This document shows, one piece after another, positions 8,758-18,229 of a DNA stretch of 61,118 nt. Position 1 is the first letter of the stretch. Each line of letters opens with the position of its first letter. The stretch lies in contig NZ_NRJH01000005.1 in assembly GCF_003585925.1 (NCBI RefSeq), positions 1 through 61,118 on the forward strand, given 5' to 3'. The stretch comes from Psittacicella melopsittaci. Lineage in GTDB: Bacteria; Pseudomonadota; Gammaproteobacteria; Enterobacterales; Psittacicellaceae. The notes under the pieces are model-generated. The model saw only the letters and a list, made by a program, of their open reading frames with translations, ran no database searches and was not told the origin of the DNA. A program made the translations under genes and the position numbers.

Positions 8758-9624
8758 TTAGATAAGAGATAGTTTACGTAAAATTTGACGAACTTTATAA
8801 CCAAAAGTATTTTGATTATTTAGTTTTACAATGTTTTCAATTTTCCAACGGGCACCAACATAGCGAACTTTAAATAAATCAGGTCTTTTCCAATAGCAGT
8901 AAATGTAAATGCCTTGATCATCGTCAATAACATTTTTTGCTAAGATTTCGTCTATTGTTGGATATAGATAAGCATTAAATTCTTGCCAAGCTTTTTTATT
9001 TCCCGCAATAACTCCGCCACATATGTAAACAATATTTTCGTACATAAAACGAAAAACTTGTTCTTCGGTATTAAACGGAGGGATATATTTTGCTCTAACA
9101 ATGTTAAAGAAATTAATTTTATCTGGGGTAAAGTCGTACTTCCAGTTAGTTAATCCAGCAAAAAACTTTCCATCTCGATCTATACCAAAATCGACCCAAG
9201 CTATTTGTTCATGTTCAGTCAGATTGTTTTCAATAGCATAATTAACAAAGAAAGTTTTAGCAAAGTTAACTACATTATATTCTGCATGAAAATATTCAAT
9301 ATTACCATTTTCAATAAGTTCAGGTAAAACCTTTGCACGATAATCTGGATTAAAAAGAACTTCCTTTACTCTTTTAATTAAATCCGCTTTTTCTTTAATT
9401 AAGTCATAAACGATAACTGTAGTCTTACGGTTTTCACGTAGTTTAAGTACTCGTTCTTTATGTTCTTCATTAGCAACAAAAACGACCATGTCGTTTTCCA
9501 TTTTAGCAAGATTTGCAAAAGTGTTGAAGTAATCATCTGCACTTCGTTTAAAGCCTTTCCACTCTCCACGACCTAAATCATAAAAAGCAGTAACCATTGA
9601 GATATTTGTATCTAACTTATTCAA
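8758..9624 (-). CDS. HtrL/YibB (WlaTC) family protein, copy 1
   Basis: 288-residue member of the HtrL/YibB/WlaTC family, found in lipopolysaccharide/capsule loci and thought to act on glycans; its biochemistry is unsettled. Recognisable by VTAFYDLGRGEWKG at the N-terminus, WVDFG near residue 145, VYICGGVIAGNKKAW and the near-invariant VIDDDQGIYIYC near the C-terminus. Translation starts at a TTG (9624) seven bases after AAGGA; the other two family members here use the same TTG context. Sits between a GT8 gene and a second copy of itself, so a part in building the same surface sugar structure is likely. Confidence 0.8.
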   Translation of the reverse strand: MNKLDTNISMVTAFYDLGRGEWKGFKRSADDYFNTFANLAKMENDMVVFVANEEHKERVLKLRENRKTTVIVYDLIKEKADLIKRVKEVLFNPDYRAKVLPELIENGNIEYFHAEYNVVNFAKTFFVNYAIENNLTEHEQIAWVDFGIDRDGKFFAGLTNWKYDFTPDKINFFNIVRAKYIPPFNTEEQVFRFMYENIVYICGGVIAGNKKAWQEFNAYLYPTIDEILAKNVIDDDQGIYIYCYWKRPDLFKVRYVGARWKIENIVKLNNQNTFGYKVRQILRKLSLI

Positions 9625-9713
9625 AGTAGTATCCTTCGATTTAATATAAAAACTCTAACTATTTTATATGCTTTAATATTATATAGTAAGTAATTAATAT
9701 GGAATGTATAAAT

Positions 9714-9749
9714 TAAAAACGTAGGCTTTGGTAAAACCTACGTTTTTAA
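9714..9749 (-). terminator. Terminator after HtrL copy 2
   Basis: AAAAACGTAGG / CCTACGTTTTT stem between the two HtrL genes, with T-runs available on either strand. It separates the two copies into different transcripts. Confidence 0.8.
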
Positions 9750-9750
9750 C

Positions 9751-10614
9751 TTAACCTTTAATTTTTTGCCAAAATTGAAAAACCTTAGCTCTTAATGTTT
9801 GATCATTATAGTTGTTTACAATATTTTGGATTCTCCATCTTTTACCTACATAGTTAATTTTGAATAACTCAGGTTTTTTATGGACACAATACATGTAAAC
9901 ACCTTGATCATCATCGATAATATTTCTTGCTAAAAGCTCATCAATGATTGGGTAAAGAAGTTGGTTAAACTCTTGCCACGCTTTACGGTTTCCAACAATA
10001 ATACAACCGACAATATAAACTATATTCTCATACATAAAGCGGAAGATTTGTTCTTCGGTATTAAAAGGAGGAATACGTTTGGCTTTTATTACGTTGAAGA
10101 AATTGATTTTATCTGGGGTAAAAGCAAATCTCCATTCGCTAATGTTTTTACAGAATTTTTTGTTACGATGATAACCAAAGTCTACCCAAGCTACTTGTTC
10201 ATGTGAAACTAAGTTATTTTCAATAGCGTGGTTAATGAATAGAGTTTTAGCAAAATTTACTACATCGTATTCTGCATTGAAGTACTCAATATTGCCATTT
10301 TCTAATAGTTCAGGTTTAACTTTAGATTTATATTCAGGATTTTCTAGTACTGCTTTTACTCTTTGTACTAAATCCGCTTGCTCTTTAAATAAGTCATAAA
10401 TAACCACTTCTGTTTTACGATTACCACGTAAAGCTAGAACTCGTTCTTTATGTTCTTCTGAAGCAACGTATACTACCATCTCATTTTCTAATTGTGCTAA
10501 ACGAGCAAAATTATTAAAGTAGTAGTCAACGCTTCTTTCAAATCCTTTCCAGTTAGCACGCCCTAGATCATAAAAGGCTGTGACTATTGAGATGCTGTTA
10601 TCTAAATTTGCCAA
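9751..10614 (-). CDS. HtrL/YibB (WlaTC) family protein, copy 2
   Basis: 287-residue paralogue of the gene at 8758-9624 with the same landmarks: VTAFYDLGRANWKGFERS at the N-terminus, WVDFGYHR, VYIVGCIIVGNRKAW and IIDDDQGVYMYC. It also starts at TTG (10614) with AAGGA seven bases upstream. It is followed by its own terminator and lies 26 bases downstream of a GT8 gene on the same strand. Molecular activity unknown beyond the family's link to surface polysaccharide loci. Confidence 0.8.
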   Translation of the reverse strand: MANLDNSISIVTAFYDLGRANWKGFERSVDYYFNNFARLAQLENEMVVYVASEEHKERVLALRGNRKTEVVIYDLFKEQADLVQRVKAVLENPEYKSKVKPELLENGNIEYFNAEYDVVNFAKTLFINHAIENNLVSHEQVAWVDFGYHRNKKFCKNISEWRFAFTPDKINFFNVIKAKRIPPFNTEEQIFRFMYENIVYIVGCIIVGNRKAWQEFNQLLYPIIDELLARNIIDDDQGVYMYCVHKKPELFKINYVGKRWRIQNIVNNYNDQTLRAKVFQFWQKIKG

Positions 10615-10640
10615 AGTAATATCCTTAGTTTGTTTGGTTT

Positions 10641-11849
10641 TTAGAGAAGTTTACCTTTTTTCTCGTAGATTTCTTTTGCGTAGCTTTCGTCTTTATGAGT
10701 TTTTATAATAGCCTTTTTAAAACGATACTTCTCAAAAAAGAGCGGGATTTTTGCATATGAGTAATTAATGAGAATCTGGTTTATTTGCCAAGGTTCACGT
10801 TTTTCTTTCCAAAGCTTTCTAAACGATTTTCTCGTAAGTTGTAACGCAGGTGTATTATTTAACTCTTCTAAGCAAGGTTCATATTCGTAATACTGATAAT
10901 ATTTACTTAACAGATCAGTATAAATAGTTGTACTATTTTCCACTATTTGGGTAATACTTTGTTGTTTAAAGTAATTATATAAATCTGTCCACTCTGGAGC
11001 TAAACTATCCCATTGTTTACGTTTTTCTAAAAAGTGGAGAATCTTAGGTCTTACTTTTTTAACCTTATCAGCAGGTGGTTCTACTTTATCCCAGCCATAG
11101 TAATTTAAGTAAAATCTTTGACTAATTAAGTAGCGCATTGGATAGTTATAAACTGAAGATATTTCAGTCTTATCATTTAAATGAATAAGATTTAAAAAGT
11201 CTTGGTCAGGCATAAGAGTCTTACGATCAAGATATTTACCTAAATTTTCAGTCCACACATCTTGTCCAGGATTTTTAGCTTTGGATCTTAACTTATCTAA
11301 ATCACACAACAATACTCCAGAATTAAAGTATAGATTATTATAACCAAAGTTACATTCTAAAACTTCTGGAATGAAACATTTCTCTCTAAAGAATTTTTTC
11401 CGATTTAAAACTTGGCGAATATTACATAAATCAGGTACAACCCCAAGAGAATTACCTTGTAGAACCTCAGCGTTAAATAATTCTTCAATATTGTCGACAA
11501 TCATTACATCTACATCTAGATATAAAACTATACCTTGGTAAGGTAAAGTTGGAAGAAGTAGACGGTAGTTAGCTACATTGTTAGCATCCTGTTCACGTAC
11601 GCCTAGTTTGAGAAAATCTTGTGGGCTTACGTAATGAAAATTAATCTCTAAATTTGGGTAAGCTTTAAAGTTATTAATAAAATCTTGAGCTATTTTAGAG
11701 TTTTCTACATCAGCTATATTATGGAGAATAATAGCTCTAGCTGGTTCACGATTAAAAGCAATATAAGTTTTTAAAAGTGTTTCAAGGTGTGGTAGGAAAG
11801 CTTCATTAGTATTAAAAGCTAACTGATTAACCTTTGCTGTGTTTTGCAT
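10641..11849 (-). CDS. GT8-family glycosyltransferase, divergent copy 3
   Basis: 402-residue glycosyltransferase of the GT8 type, clearly related to the two genes at 5.8-8.7 kb but much more divergent. It has the DxD in IVLYLDVDVMIVDNIEELF, an NSGVLLCDLDKL segment, PDQDFLNLIHLNDK and PKILHFLEKRKQWD as the C-terminal substrate-site motif. Placed 26 bases before HtrL copy 2 and just after manC on the same strand, which suggests co-expression with GDP-sugar synthesis. Specificity unknown. Confidence 0.78.
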   Translation of the reverse strand: MQNTAKVNQLAFNTNEAFLPHLETLLKTYIAFNREPARAIILHNIADVENSKIAQDFINNFKAYPNLEINFHYVSPQDFLKLGVREQDANNVANYRLLLPTLPYQGIVLYLDVDVMIVDNIEELFNAEVLQGNSLGVVPDLCNIRQVLNRKKFFREKCFIPEVLECNFGYNNLYFNSGVLLCDLDKLRSKAKNPGQDVWTENLGKYLDRKTLMPDQDFLNLIHLNDKTEISSVYNYPMRYLISQRFYLNYYGWDKVEPPADKVKKVRPKILHFLEKRKQWDSLAPEWTDLYNYFKQQSITQIVENSTTIYTDLLSKYYQYYEYEPCLEELNNTPALQLTRKSFRKLWKEKREPWQINQILINYSYAKIPLFFEKYRFKKAIIKTHKDESYAKEIYEKKGKLL

Positions 11850-11887
11850 ATTAGTAATAAAAAGTTAAGTCAAATCTTATATAAAAA

Positions 11888-11962
11888 TGCTATTGGTAGT
11901 ATTCACTTTCAATGCTATTGGTAATATTCACTTTCAATGCTATTGGTAGTATTCACTTTCAA
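11888..11962. repeat. Three tandem 25-bp copies covering the manC 3' end
   Basis: Units at 11888-11912, 11913-11937 and 11938-11962 are identical except for one G-to-A change in the middle unit. The last unit holds the final codons and stop of manC (read on the minus strand), so the coding tail of manC has been duplicated twice downstream. 25 bases is not a multiple of three, but the stop in the first-read unit prevents read-through. Confidence 0.95.
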
Positions 11963-13352
11963 AACGTATTACGTCGTCATCGCCAAGGTAGCTTCCTGAC
12001 TGCACTTCAATAAATTCTAAAGGGATTTTACCTACATTTTCAATAGAGTGTTTTTTACCAACAGGTATGTAGAAAGGTTGGTTTTCTGTAACTAAAAACT
12101 CTTGCCCTTCTAAAATAATTCTTGCTGTCCCCGAAACTATAATCCAGTGTTCAGCGTGATGATGGTGTAATTGCGTAGCTACTTTTTTTCCAGGGAGTAC
12201 CGAAATACGTTTAACCTTATATCTTTCTCCCTGATCAATTAAGAGCATACTTCCCCAAGGACGAAACACATGAGGATGGCTACTGCAAGTAGAATGATTT
12301 TGCTCTTTGAGTTGAGCAAATATTTGTTTTGCTTCTTGACTACGTCCTTTATTAGCAATAAAAAGAGCGTCACGAGTTTGGACAATAATTAAATTATCCA
12401 CGCCAATAGTCGAAATTAATGAGCTCTCGCTTTTAATGAAGTTGTTATGGCTATCTAAACCAAGATATTCCCCTTGAATTACATTTCCTTGCTTGTCTTT
12501 AGGTAAAATTTCCCAAAGAGCTTCCCAAGAGCCTATATCATTCCAGGTTAGGTTTAAGGGAAATACTACCGCTTGAGAAGTATTTTCCATAATTGCATAA
12601 TCTATGGAAATATCTGGGCAACTTAGATAATCATGTTTGGCAATTCTCTTAAAATCCAGATCTATTTGAGCTTTTTGATAAGCCTCGAAGCAGATGTTAT
12701 ATACCGTTTGACATTGCTTTTTTAAAGTCTCAAGATAAGTTTTTGCTTTAAACATAAATATCCCACTATTCCAGAGATATTTATCTTGAGCAATGAATTC
12801 TTGAGCTTGTTCTTTATTTGGTTTTTCTTTAAAAGACTGTACTTGAAAGCAATTTGCAGTAATACTTGCCCCTTGTTCAATATAGCCATAGCCAGTTTCA
12901 GCTTGAGTTGCTTTGATACCAAAGGTCACAAGCTTATCTTTTTGAGCTTGTGCTAAAGCTAAAGGTAAAGCTTCAGTAAACACTTGCGTCTCAAAAAGAA
13001 CGTGATCAGCTGGAAGCACTAAAATTATTGCCTCAGGATCTTTACTAAGAGCTTCTAAAGCTCCAAGGGCTATGGCAGGAGCAGTATTACGTCCTACAGG
13101 TTCAAGAATAATGTTATGATTAAGTTGATCTAATTGCCGTAATTGTTCGGCTGCAATAAATCTGTGTTCTTCATTGCACACTACTATAGGTGCGTGTTTT
13201 GGTACTTGCTCTAGACGCAACAAGGTTTGTTGCATCATAGATTTATCACCTAAAAAAGTTTGGAACTGTTTAGGATAAGAAGTACGAGATACTGGCCAGA
13301 GACGCGTACCTGTACCTCCAGCTAAAATCACAGGAAAGATTTTATGTTCCAT
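11940..13352 (-). CDS. manC: Mannose-1-phosphate guanylyltransferase / mannose-6-phosphate isomerase
   Basis: Bifunctional type II enzyme of 470 residues that makes GDP-mannose from mannose-1-P and GTP and can isomerise fructose-6-P to mannose-6-P. The N-terminal nucleotidyltransferase carries GGTGTRLWPVSRTSYPKQF at residues 12-30, RNTAPAIALGAL, FKEKP and WNSGIFMF. The C-terminal cupin domain (about 350-470) has RPWGSMLLID and the metal-binding HHHHAEHW stretch. Supplies the substrate for Gmd encoded two genes upstream. Its last codons lie inside a 25-bp sequence repeated three times. No strong ribosome-binding site is seen, so coupling to upstream translation is possible. Confidence 0.95.
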   Translation of the reverse strand: MEHKIFPVILAGGTGTRLWPVSRTSYPKQFQTFLGDKSMMQQTLLRLEQVPKHAPIVVCNEEHRFIAAEQLRQLDQLNHNIILEPVGRNTAPAIALGALEALSKDPEAIILVLPADHVLFETQVFTEALPLALAQAQKDKLVTFGIKATQAETGYGYIEQGASITANCFQVQSFKEKPNKEQAQEFIAQDKYLWNSGIFMFKAKTYLETLKKQCQTVYNICFEAYQKAQIDLDFKRIAKHDYLSCPDISIDYAIMENTSQAVVFPLNLTWNDIGSWEALWEILPKDKQGNVIQGEYLGLDSHNNFIKSESSLISTIGVDNLIIVQTRDALFIANKGRSQEAKQIFAQLKEQNHSTCSSHPHVFRPWGSMLLIDQGERYKVKRISVLPGKKVATQLHHHHAEHWIIVSGTARIILEGQEFLVTENQPFYIPVGKKHSIENVGKIPLEFIEVQSGSYLGDDDVIRFESEYYQ

Positions 13353-13354
13353 AT

Positions 13355-13470
13355 TTACATACGTTTGTTATCTTGCTGTAAAAACCATTAATAAGTGGTT
13401 TGCAAGCCTGTTCAAGTTCGATACTTGCTTGCCAATCTAAATCTTTAAGGCCACAGACAGATAGTGCCAT
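13355..13470 (-). pseudogene. Decayed duplicate of the fcl 3' end
   Basis: About 115 bases between manC and fcl repeat the 3' end of fcl (compare 13517-13632), starting at the stop codon and running into the coding region with several substitutions and a one-base deletion (one T missing from CCTTGTTC). It cannot be translated as an Fcl tail. Similarity fades after about 13470. A partial duplication, not a gene. Confidence 0.9.
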
Positions 13471-13517
13471 TTTATAGGACTGTTTTTTTTGTTTGTATCG
13501 ATTTATTATTCGATTAG

Positions 13518-14477
13518 TTACATACGTTTGTTATCTTGCTGTAAAAACCATTGATAAGTGGTTTGCAAGCCTTGTTCAAGTTCGATACTTGCCTGCCAAC
13601 CTAAAGCTTTAAGGCGACTGACATCGAGAAGTTTTTTAGGGGTACCGTCAGGTTTACTTGTATCCCAAATAATTTTCCCTTGATAGCCAACTACTTTGGC
13701 AACTAACTCAGTTAACTCTTTAATTGAAAGGTCAACTCCCGTACCCACATTAATATGACTTAACATAGGTTGGGTATGCTGTGCATACTCTTCTGGACTA
13801 AGGTTCATAACAAAGATAGCGGCAGCAGCCATATCGTCTACATGAAGAAATTCTCTGAGAGGCGAACCTGTCCCCCAAGCAATAACTTCAGGAGCTTGAT
13901 TTACCTTAGCTTCATGAAAGCGACGTAATAAAGCGGGAATTACATGGCTATTTTCAGGATGAAAGTTGTCATAAGGACCATAGAGATTAGTTGGCATTAC
14001 ACTACGATAATCACGACCATACTGACGATTATAGCTTTCACAGAGTTTTATACCCGCAATCTTGGCAAGAGCATAGGGTTCGTTAGTTGGCTCTAAACTG
14101 CCTTGGAGTAATTGCTCTTCACGCATAGGTTGTTGAGCAAATTTAGGATAGATACAGCTCGAACCTAAAAACATTAGCTTATTTACCCCATGGGTGTGAG
14201 TAGCGTGAATCACGTTAGCTTCAATCATGAGGTTTTGATAGATAAAGTCAGCTGGGAAAGTGTTATTAGCATAAATGCCTCCCACTTTAGCTGCAGCTAA
14301 ATAAACTTGGTCAATTTTATGAGCTGCAAAAAAAGCATTAACCTGAGCTTGATTGGTCAAATCAAGTTCAGCATGGCTGGCTGTTATTAAGTTTACCTCA
14401 GGATTTAAAGCAAGTTGACGACAAAGGGCTCGTCCTACCATGCCATTATGCCCAGCAACATAAATATTTAGTGTCAT
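13518..14477 (-). CDS. fcl: GDP-L-fucose synthase
   Basis: 319-residue short-chain dehydrogenase (WcaG) that epimerises and reduces GDP-4-keto-6-deoxymannose to GDP-L-fucose using NADPH. NAD(P)-binding [10 protein letters not shown] near the N-terminus, [10 protein letters not shown], and the catalytic Y-x3-K in [10 protein letters not shown] are visible, and the length equals the family's. Eight bases separate it from gmd upstream, so the pair is almost certainly co-transcribed. A decayed copy of its 3' end lies downstream. Confidence 0.95.
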   Translation of the reverse strand: MTLNIYVAGHNGMVGRALCRQLALNPEVNLITASHAELDLTNQAQVNAFFAAHKIDQVYLAAAKVGGIYANNTFPADFIYQNLMIEANVIHATHTHGVNKLMFLGSSCIYPKFAQQPMREEQLLQGSLEPTNEPYALAKIAGIKLCESYNRQYGRDYRSVMPTNLYGPYDNFHPENSHVIPALLRRFHEAKVNQAPEVIAWGTGSPLREFLHVDDMAAAAIFVMNLSPEEYAQHTQPMLSHINVGTGVDLSIKELTELVAKVVGYQGKIIWDTSKPDGTPKKLLDVSRLKALGWQASIELEQGLQTTYQWFLQQDNKRM

Positions 14478-14485
14478 AATTTAGC

Positions 14486-15571
14486 TTACTCCCCTTGCTC
14501 GTGAGCGGCTAAAAGCAGCTCTTTTTGTGCTTTTTTGAGATCTGCTTGGATCATTTGGGCACAAAGTTGCTCGAGAGTAATTTCTGGTTCCCAACCTAGT
14601 TTTTCTTTAGCTCGACTCGGATCACCAAGAAGAGTTTCTACCTCAGCAGGACGGAAGAATTCTGGATTAACCTTAATAATTACATCTCCTACTTTTAAGG
14701 CAGGTGCTTTATCGCCTTGGATTTTATCCACTATGCCAATTTCATGCACACCTTCATTTTCAAAGCGCAGACTTATGCCCAGCTCTTTGGCAGCCAAGGC
14801 AAGAAAGTCACGTACGGTAACTTGCTTACCTGTAGCTATAACAAAATCTTCTGGTTGTTCTTGTTGGAGCATTAACCACTGCATACGCACATAGTCTTTG
14901 GCATGTCCCCAATCACGTAAGGCATTGAGATTTCCCAGTTGCAGTTCTTTTTGTAAGCCTAGAGCTATGCGAGCAAGACCGAGAGTTATTTTACGCGTGA
15001 CAAAGGTTTCTCCACGTCTAGGAGACTCATGGTTAAAGAGAATACCATTGCACGCATAAATGCCGTAAGCTTCACGGTAGTTAACCGTAATCCAATAGGC
15101 ATAAAGTTTTGCTACTGCATAAGGGGAACGAGGATAAAAAGGAGTGCTTTCTTTTTGTGGTACTTCTTGCACTAAACCATAGAGTTCAGAAGTACTTGCT
15201 TGATAGATTCGGGTTTTTGAAGCTAGCCCTAAAATACGCACAGCTTCAAGAATACGTAGAGTACCTAAAGCATCTACATCAGCAGTATATTCAGGCGAAG
15301 TAAAACTTACAGCTACATGACTTTGAGCCCCTAGATTGTAGATTTCATCGGGTTGAATTTGCCCTATGAGGCTAATTAAGTTGGCTGAGTCGGTTAAGTC
15401 ACCATAGTGTAAATGTAAATTTGAGGCATGCTCAAGATGATCTAAGCGGACAGTATTTGGGGTAGAACTGCGACGGATTAGACCATGTACTTCATATCCT
15501 TTTTCAAGTAAAAACTCGGCAAGATAAGAGCCATCTTGACCTGTTATACCAGTGATAAATGCTTTTTTCAT
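14486..15571 (-). CDS. gmd: GDP-mannose 4,6-dehydratase
   Basis: 361-residue extended short-chain dehydrogenase that converts GDP-mannose to GDP-4-keto-6-deoxymannose, the step before Fcl. It shows [19 protein letters not shown] as the NADP-binding loop, [38 protein letters not shown] with the catalytic Y-x3-[18 protein letters not shown], and [10 protein letters not shown]. First gene of a gmd-fcl-manC unit, giving a complete route from mannose-phosphate to GDP-fucose. The donor is presumably used by glycosyltransferases in this locus. Confidence 0.96.
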   Translation of the reverse strand: MKKAFITGITGQDGSYLAEFLLEKGYEVHGLIRRSSTPNTVRLDHLEHASNLHLHYGDLTDSANLISLIGQIQPDEIYNLGAQSHVAVSFTSPEYTADVDALGTLRILEAVRILGLASKTRIYQASTSELYGLVQEVPQKESTPFYPRSPYAVAKLYAYWITVNYREAYGIYACNGILFNHESPRRGETFVTRKITLGLARIALGLQKELQLGNLNALRDWGHAKDYVRMQWLMLQQEQPEDFVIATGKQVTVRDFLALAAKELGISLRFENEGVHEIGIVDKIQGDKAPALKVGDVIIKVNPEFFRPAEVETLLGDPSRAKEKLGWEPEITLEQLCAQMIQADLKKAQKELLLAAHEQGE

Positions 15572-15833
15572 AGAAATATTCTTTTTTAATTACTTTGTAG
15601 AGTAATTGTAAAACTTTAGGTTATTTAAATAATTTATGGCTAATATTCAGGTGGATTATAAATAAGCTTCTATAAGTACAATTTATTTGCATAACTTATA
15701 AGTTTTACTTATACCACTGATAAATGATTTTTCTATAAAGGTCTTCTTTTTTATTAATTTTATAGAATCATTGTAAAGCACTAGCCCTATTTAATTAACC
15801 TAAGGATATTATATCCTAAATAGCAAATATTGA
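15572..15833. promoter_or_regulatory. gmd upstream region
   Basis: About 260 AT-rich bases between the msbA terminator and gmd. It must carry the promoter for gmd-fcl-manC; no box is assigned. Confidence 0.35.
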
Positions 15834-15866
15834 CCATAAAAAAGGGATGGCATTATGCCATCCTTT
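15834..15866 (-). terminator. Terminator of msbA
   Basis: GGATGGCATTATGCCATCC is a perfect stem-loop immediately beyond the msbA stop, followed on the minus strand by a run of six T. Confidence 0.88.
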
Positions 15867-17719
15867 TAACTATTTGAGATTGCTTGTTCTTTGAAATCTC
15901 GTGTGTATAGTTTATGGTATTCTCCATGCGGGTTTTGGATAAGTTCAGCATGAGTACCTTGCTCAACAATTTGTCCACCAAGAATTACACAGATTTGATC
16001 TGATTTTTCAATTGTAGATAAACGGTGAGCGATAGTTAACACAGTTCTACCTTTTTGTAGTTCTTCAAGCGATTGTTGGATAAAGTATTCTGACTCATTA
16101 TCAAGAGCAGATGTTGCTTCATCAAGAACTAAAATAGGTTTATTGCGTAGTAAAGCACGAGCTATAGCAATTCTTTGTCTTTGTCCCCCTGACAGACGCG
16201 AACCAGAAGAACCTATACGCGTTTGTAATCCTTGTGGGAACTCTGAAGTAAAGTTAGTCACATATGCTAGCTCAGCTGCACGTTGCACTTGTTCAGGAGT
16301 GTACTTATCTACATCACAGTAGACAATATTATTGTAAATAGTGTCATCAAATAAGTGCACGTTCTGAGAAACTACACCAATATTATTTCTTAAAGCTTCA
16401 AGTTTAATATCTCTTATATCGTGTCCGTCAATAGTAATTTTACCTTTATCAACGTCATAAGTACGACTTAAGAGGCTAACTATAGTTGACTTACCGCCTC
16501 CTGACTTACCAACAAAAGCATAGGTTTTTCCTGCTTCAATTTTTAGGTTAAAGTCTTCGAGAATTGGCTCGTCTTTACGAGTTGGATATGCAAAAGAGAT
16601 ATTCTCGTAGTTAATATCTTTACTAAAGTCTACTTGTTCTGCAGTTAAAGTTCCTTTATCCTCTTCGGTATCTAAAGATAAAAGACCCATAATTGATTTA
16701 CCTGCGGTTAATGATTGCACAAATCCTGTATAAACATTAGTAAGGTTACGCACAGGTTTTAGTAAACCAAACATTGCCGAGAAGATTACAATAAAATCAC
16801 CTGGAGTAATTGGTGGTAAATCTAAATCTGTAGCATAAGCAGCTAAAACAATAACTAAAACTAAAAGTAGAGAAGCGACAAATTGTACAATAGTGTGACC
16901 AAGGTTGGTAATAGCTACCCCTTTTTGGCTACGTTTACGAATTTGTTCAATTTGTTCATAAAAGCGCTTATGCTCAAATTCTTGGGCATTGTAAAGATTC
17001 ACTACAGCATGACCATGAATCATTTCATTAAGAAGTTTAGTTTGGATTTCACTAGACTTCATTTGCCCTTGGGTAATTCTTTTTACTGAAGCTGAAACTA
17101 GTTTTAGTACTAGATAAACTACAGGAATCATTAAAAAGATCACCGAAGATAATACCCAGTTGGTATAAAACATTACCACTAAAAATGATATTACTGTTGA
17201 GCCATCACGGCTTATAGTTAGTAAGGAGTTACTAATAGCTCCTAACATGGTACTAACTTCGTATTGGATTTTAGAAATAATGCGACCATTTCCGTGAATA
17301 TCAAAAAATGCTTGAGGCATGCGCGAAATATGGGCAAAAACCTTTTCTGAAAGGCTAACTGAAAGCTTTTCTTGAGCCCAAGCAAAAAGATATTGCGAAA
17401 CAAATTGCATTACTGCTCGGATAGACATAAAGATAATTAGAATATACGCAAATGCAAGTAATACCGAGCTATTTAAAATACCAGTACCATTATCAACAAT
17501 GGTTTTAATAGATGAAATTAGGTAGGCATCAATACCCGAACCTATAAAAATACAGATAATCCCAACAAACAGTGCCCATTGAAATGGAATAACATATCTC
17601 CAGTAGAGGCGAAATGCATACCAGTTAGAACATTCTAATACTGGATTGGGGTTGGTAGGATCTACATTATTTAAGAAATCACGAGGTGAAATCTTCTTTT
17701 TAGAAAATAATTTACTCAT
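15866..17719 (-). CDS. msbA: Lipid A/lipopolysaccharide-core ABC flippase MsbA
   Basis: 617-residue half-transporter, six N-terminal membrane helices followed by an ABC ATPase. It carries Walker A GKSGGGKST (around residue 400), signature LSGGQRQRIAIARALL (around 505), Walker B ILVLDEATSALD and the H-loop IAHRLSTIEKSDQI, in close match to MsbA. It flips lipid A-core across the inner membrane as a homodimer. Slightly longer than E. coli MsbA (582) through an N-terminal extension of about 30 residues. Monocistronic with its own terminator. Its position beside sugar-nucleotide and glycosyltransferase genes fits lipopolysaccharide assembly. Another exporter of the same class is possible but less likely. 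Confidence 0.88.
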   Translation of the reverse strand: MSKLFSKKKISPRDFLNNVDPTNPNPVLECSNWYAFRLYWRYVIPFQWALFVGIICIFIGSGIDAYLISSIKTIVDNGTGILNSSVLLAFAYILIIFMSIRAVMQFVSQYLFAWAQEKLSVSLSEKVFAHISRMPQAFFDIHGNGRIISKIQYEVSTMLGAISNSLLTISRDGSTVISFLVVMFYTNWVLSSVIFLMIPVVYLVLKLVSASVKRITQGQMKSSEIQTKLLNEMIHGHAVVNLYNAQEFEHKRFYEQIEQIRKRSQKGVAITNLGHTIVQFVASLLLVLVIVLAAYATDLDLPPITPGDFIVIFSAMFGLLKPVRNLTNVYTGFVQSLTAGKSIMGLLSLDTEEDKGTLTAEQVDFSKDINYENISFAYPTRKDEPILEDFNLKIEAGKTYAFVGKSGGGKSTIVSLLSRTYDVDKGKITIDGHDIRDIKLEALRNNIGVVSQNVHLFDDTIYNNIVYCDVDKYTPEQVQRAAELAYVTNFTSEFPQGLQTRIGSSGSRLSGGQRQRIAIARALLRNKPILVLDEATSALDNESEYFIQQSLEELQKGRTVLTIAHRLSTIEKSDQICVILGGQIVEQGTHAELIQNPHGEYHKLYTRDFKEQAISNS

Positions 17720-18035
17720 AAAATATCTTAAAGTAAGAGGTATATCTTTGTAGAAAATACAGCTTACTTTTATATCAGAGGGGATCTATCCCCACGGTAA
17801 ACTTTAATGAAACTTATAATTTGACGCCTTATTATATCAAATAAAGCAATTAGAAAAATAATAAGATTGTTTTGATTTGTTTATTATATAGGATTTAAAG
17901 AAGTTGAAAAGAAGTTAGACTTTTAAATAATCGAAGCGAGGAATATATTAGTTAGCTTGTTAGCATAATATATAATAATGAGGAATCAGTATAAATTTCT
18001 TTATGTGATTAGCCTGATTAAGCTAATATAAAACG
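17720..18035. other. Intergenic region upstream of msbA
   Basis: About 316 very AT-rich bases between msbA (minus) and the GT8 remnant (plus). Presumably holds the msbA promoter. No gene or clear motif is seen. Confidence 0.35.
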
Positions 18036-18167
18036 GTATGGCGTACATGTGCTTTAATAAATTTTCATCTTAACCGTCTAGGTCACGTATATAAAATAAA
18101 AGGTGCTATTGAGCATAGTAAGAATAACTTTATTTCCTTTAAATAATTAGCAGAAATGAAAAAATAA
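18036..18167 (+). pseudogene. GT8 glycosyltransferase C-terminal remnant
   Basis: Read on the plus strand in the frame ending at 18167, this stretch gives KIKGAIEHSKNNFISFK, a stop, then LAEMKK and a stop. It matches the tail of GT8 copy 2 (NIKGAIKHSNKVFVPFKDLAKRTKK), and upstream residues such as VWRTCALINF and HLNR align more weakly. The in-frame TAA at 18144 and lack of any upstream GT8 body show it is a dead fragment. It sits directly before the HtrL pseudogene, in the gene order found on the other strand at 7.4-9.6 kb. Confidence 0.8.
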
Positions 18168-18229
18168 GACTATATAAAGGCTTATTGATATAATGCAAGA
18201 AAATTCCATTTTTATCAAAGGAGAATACT

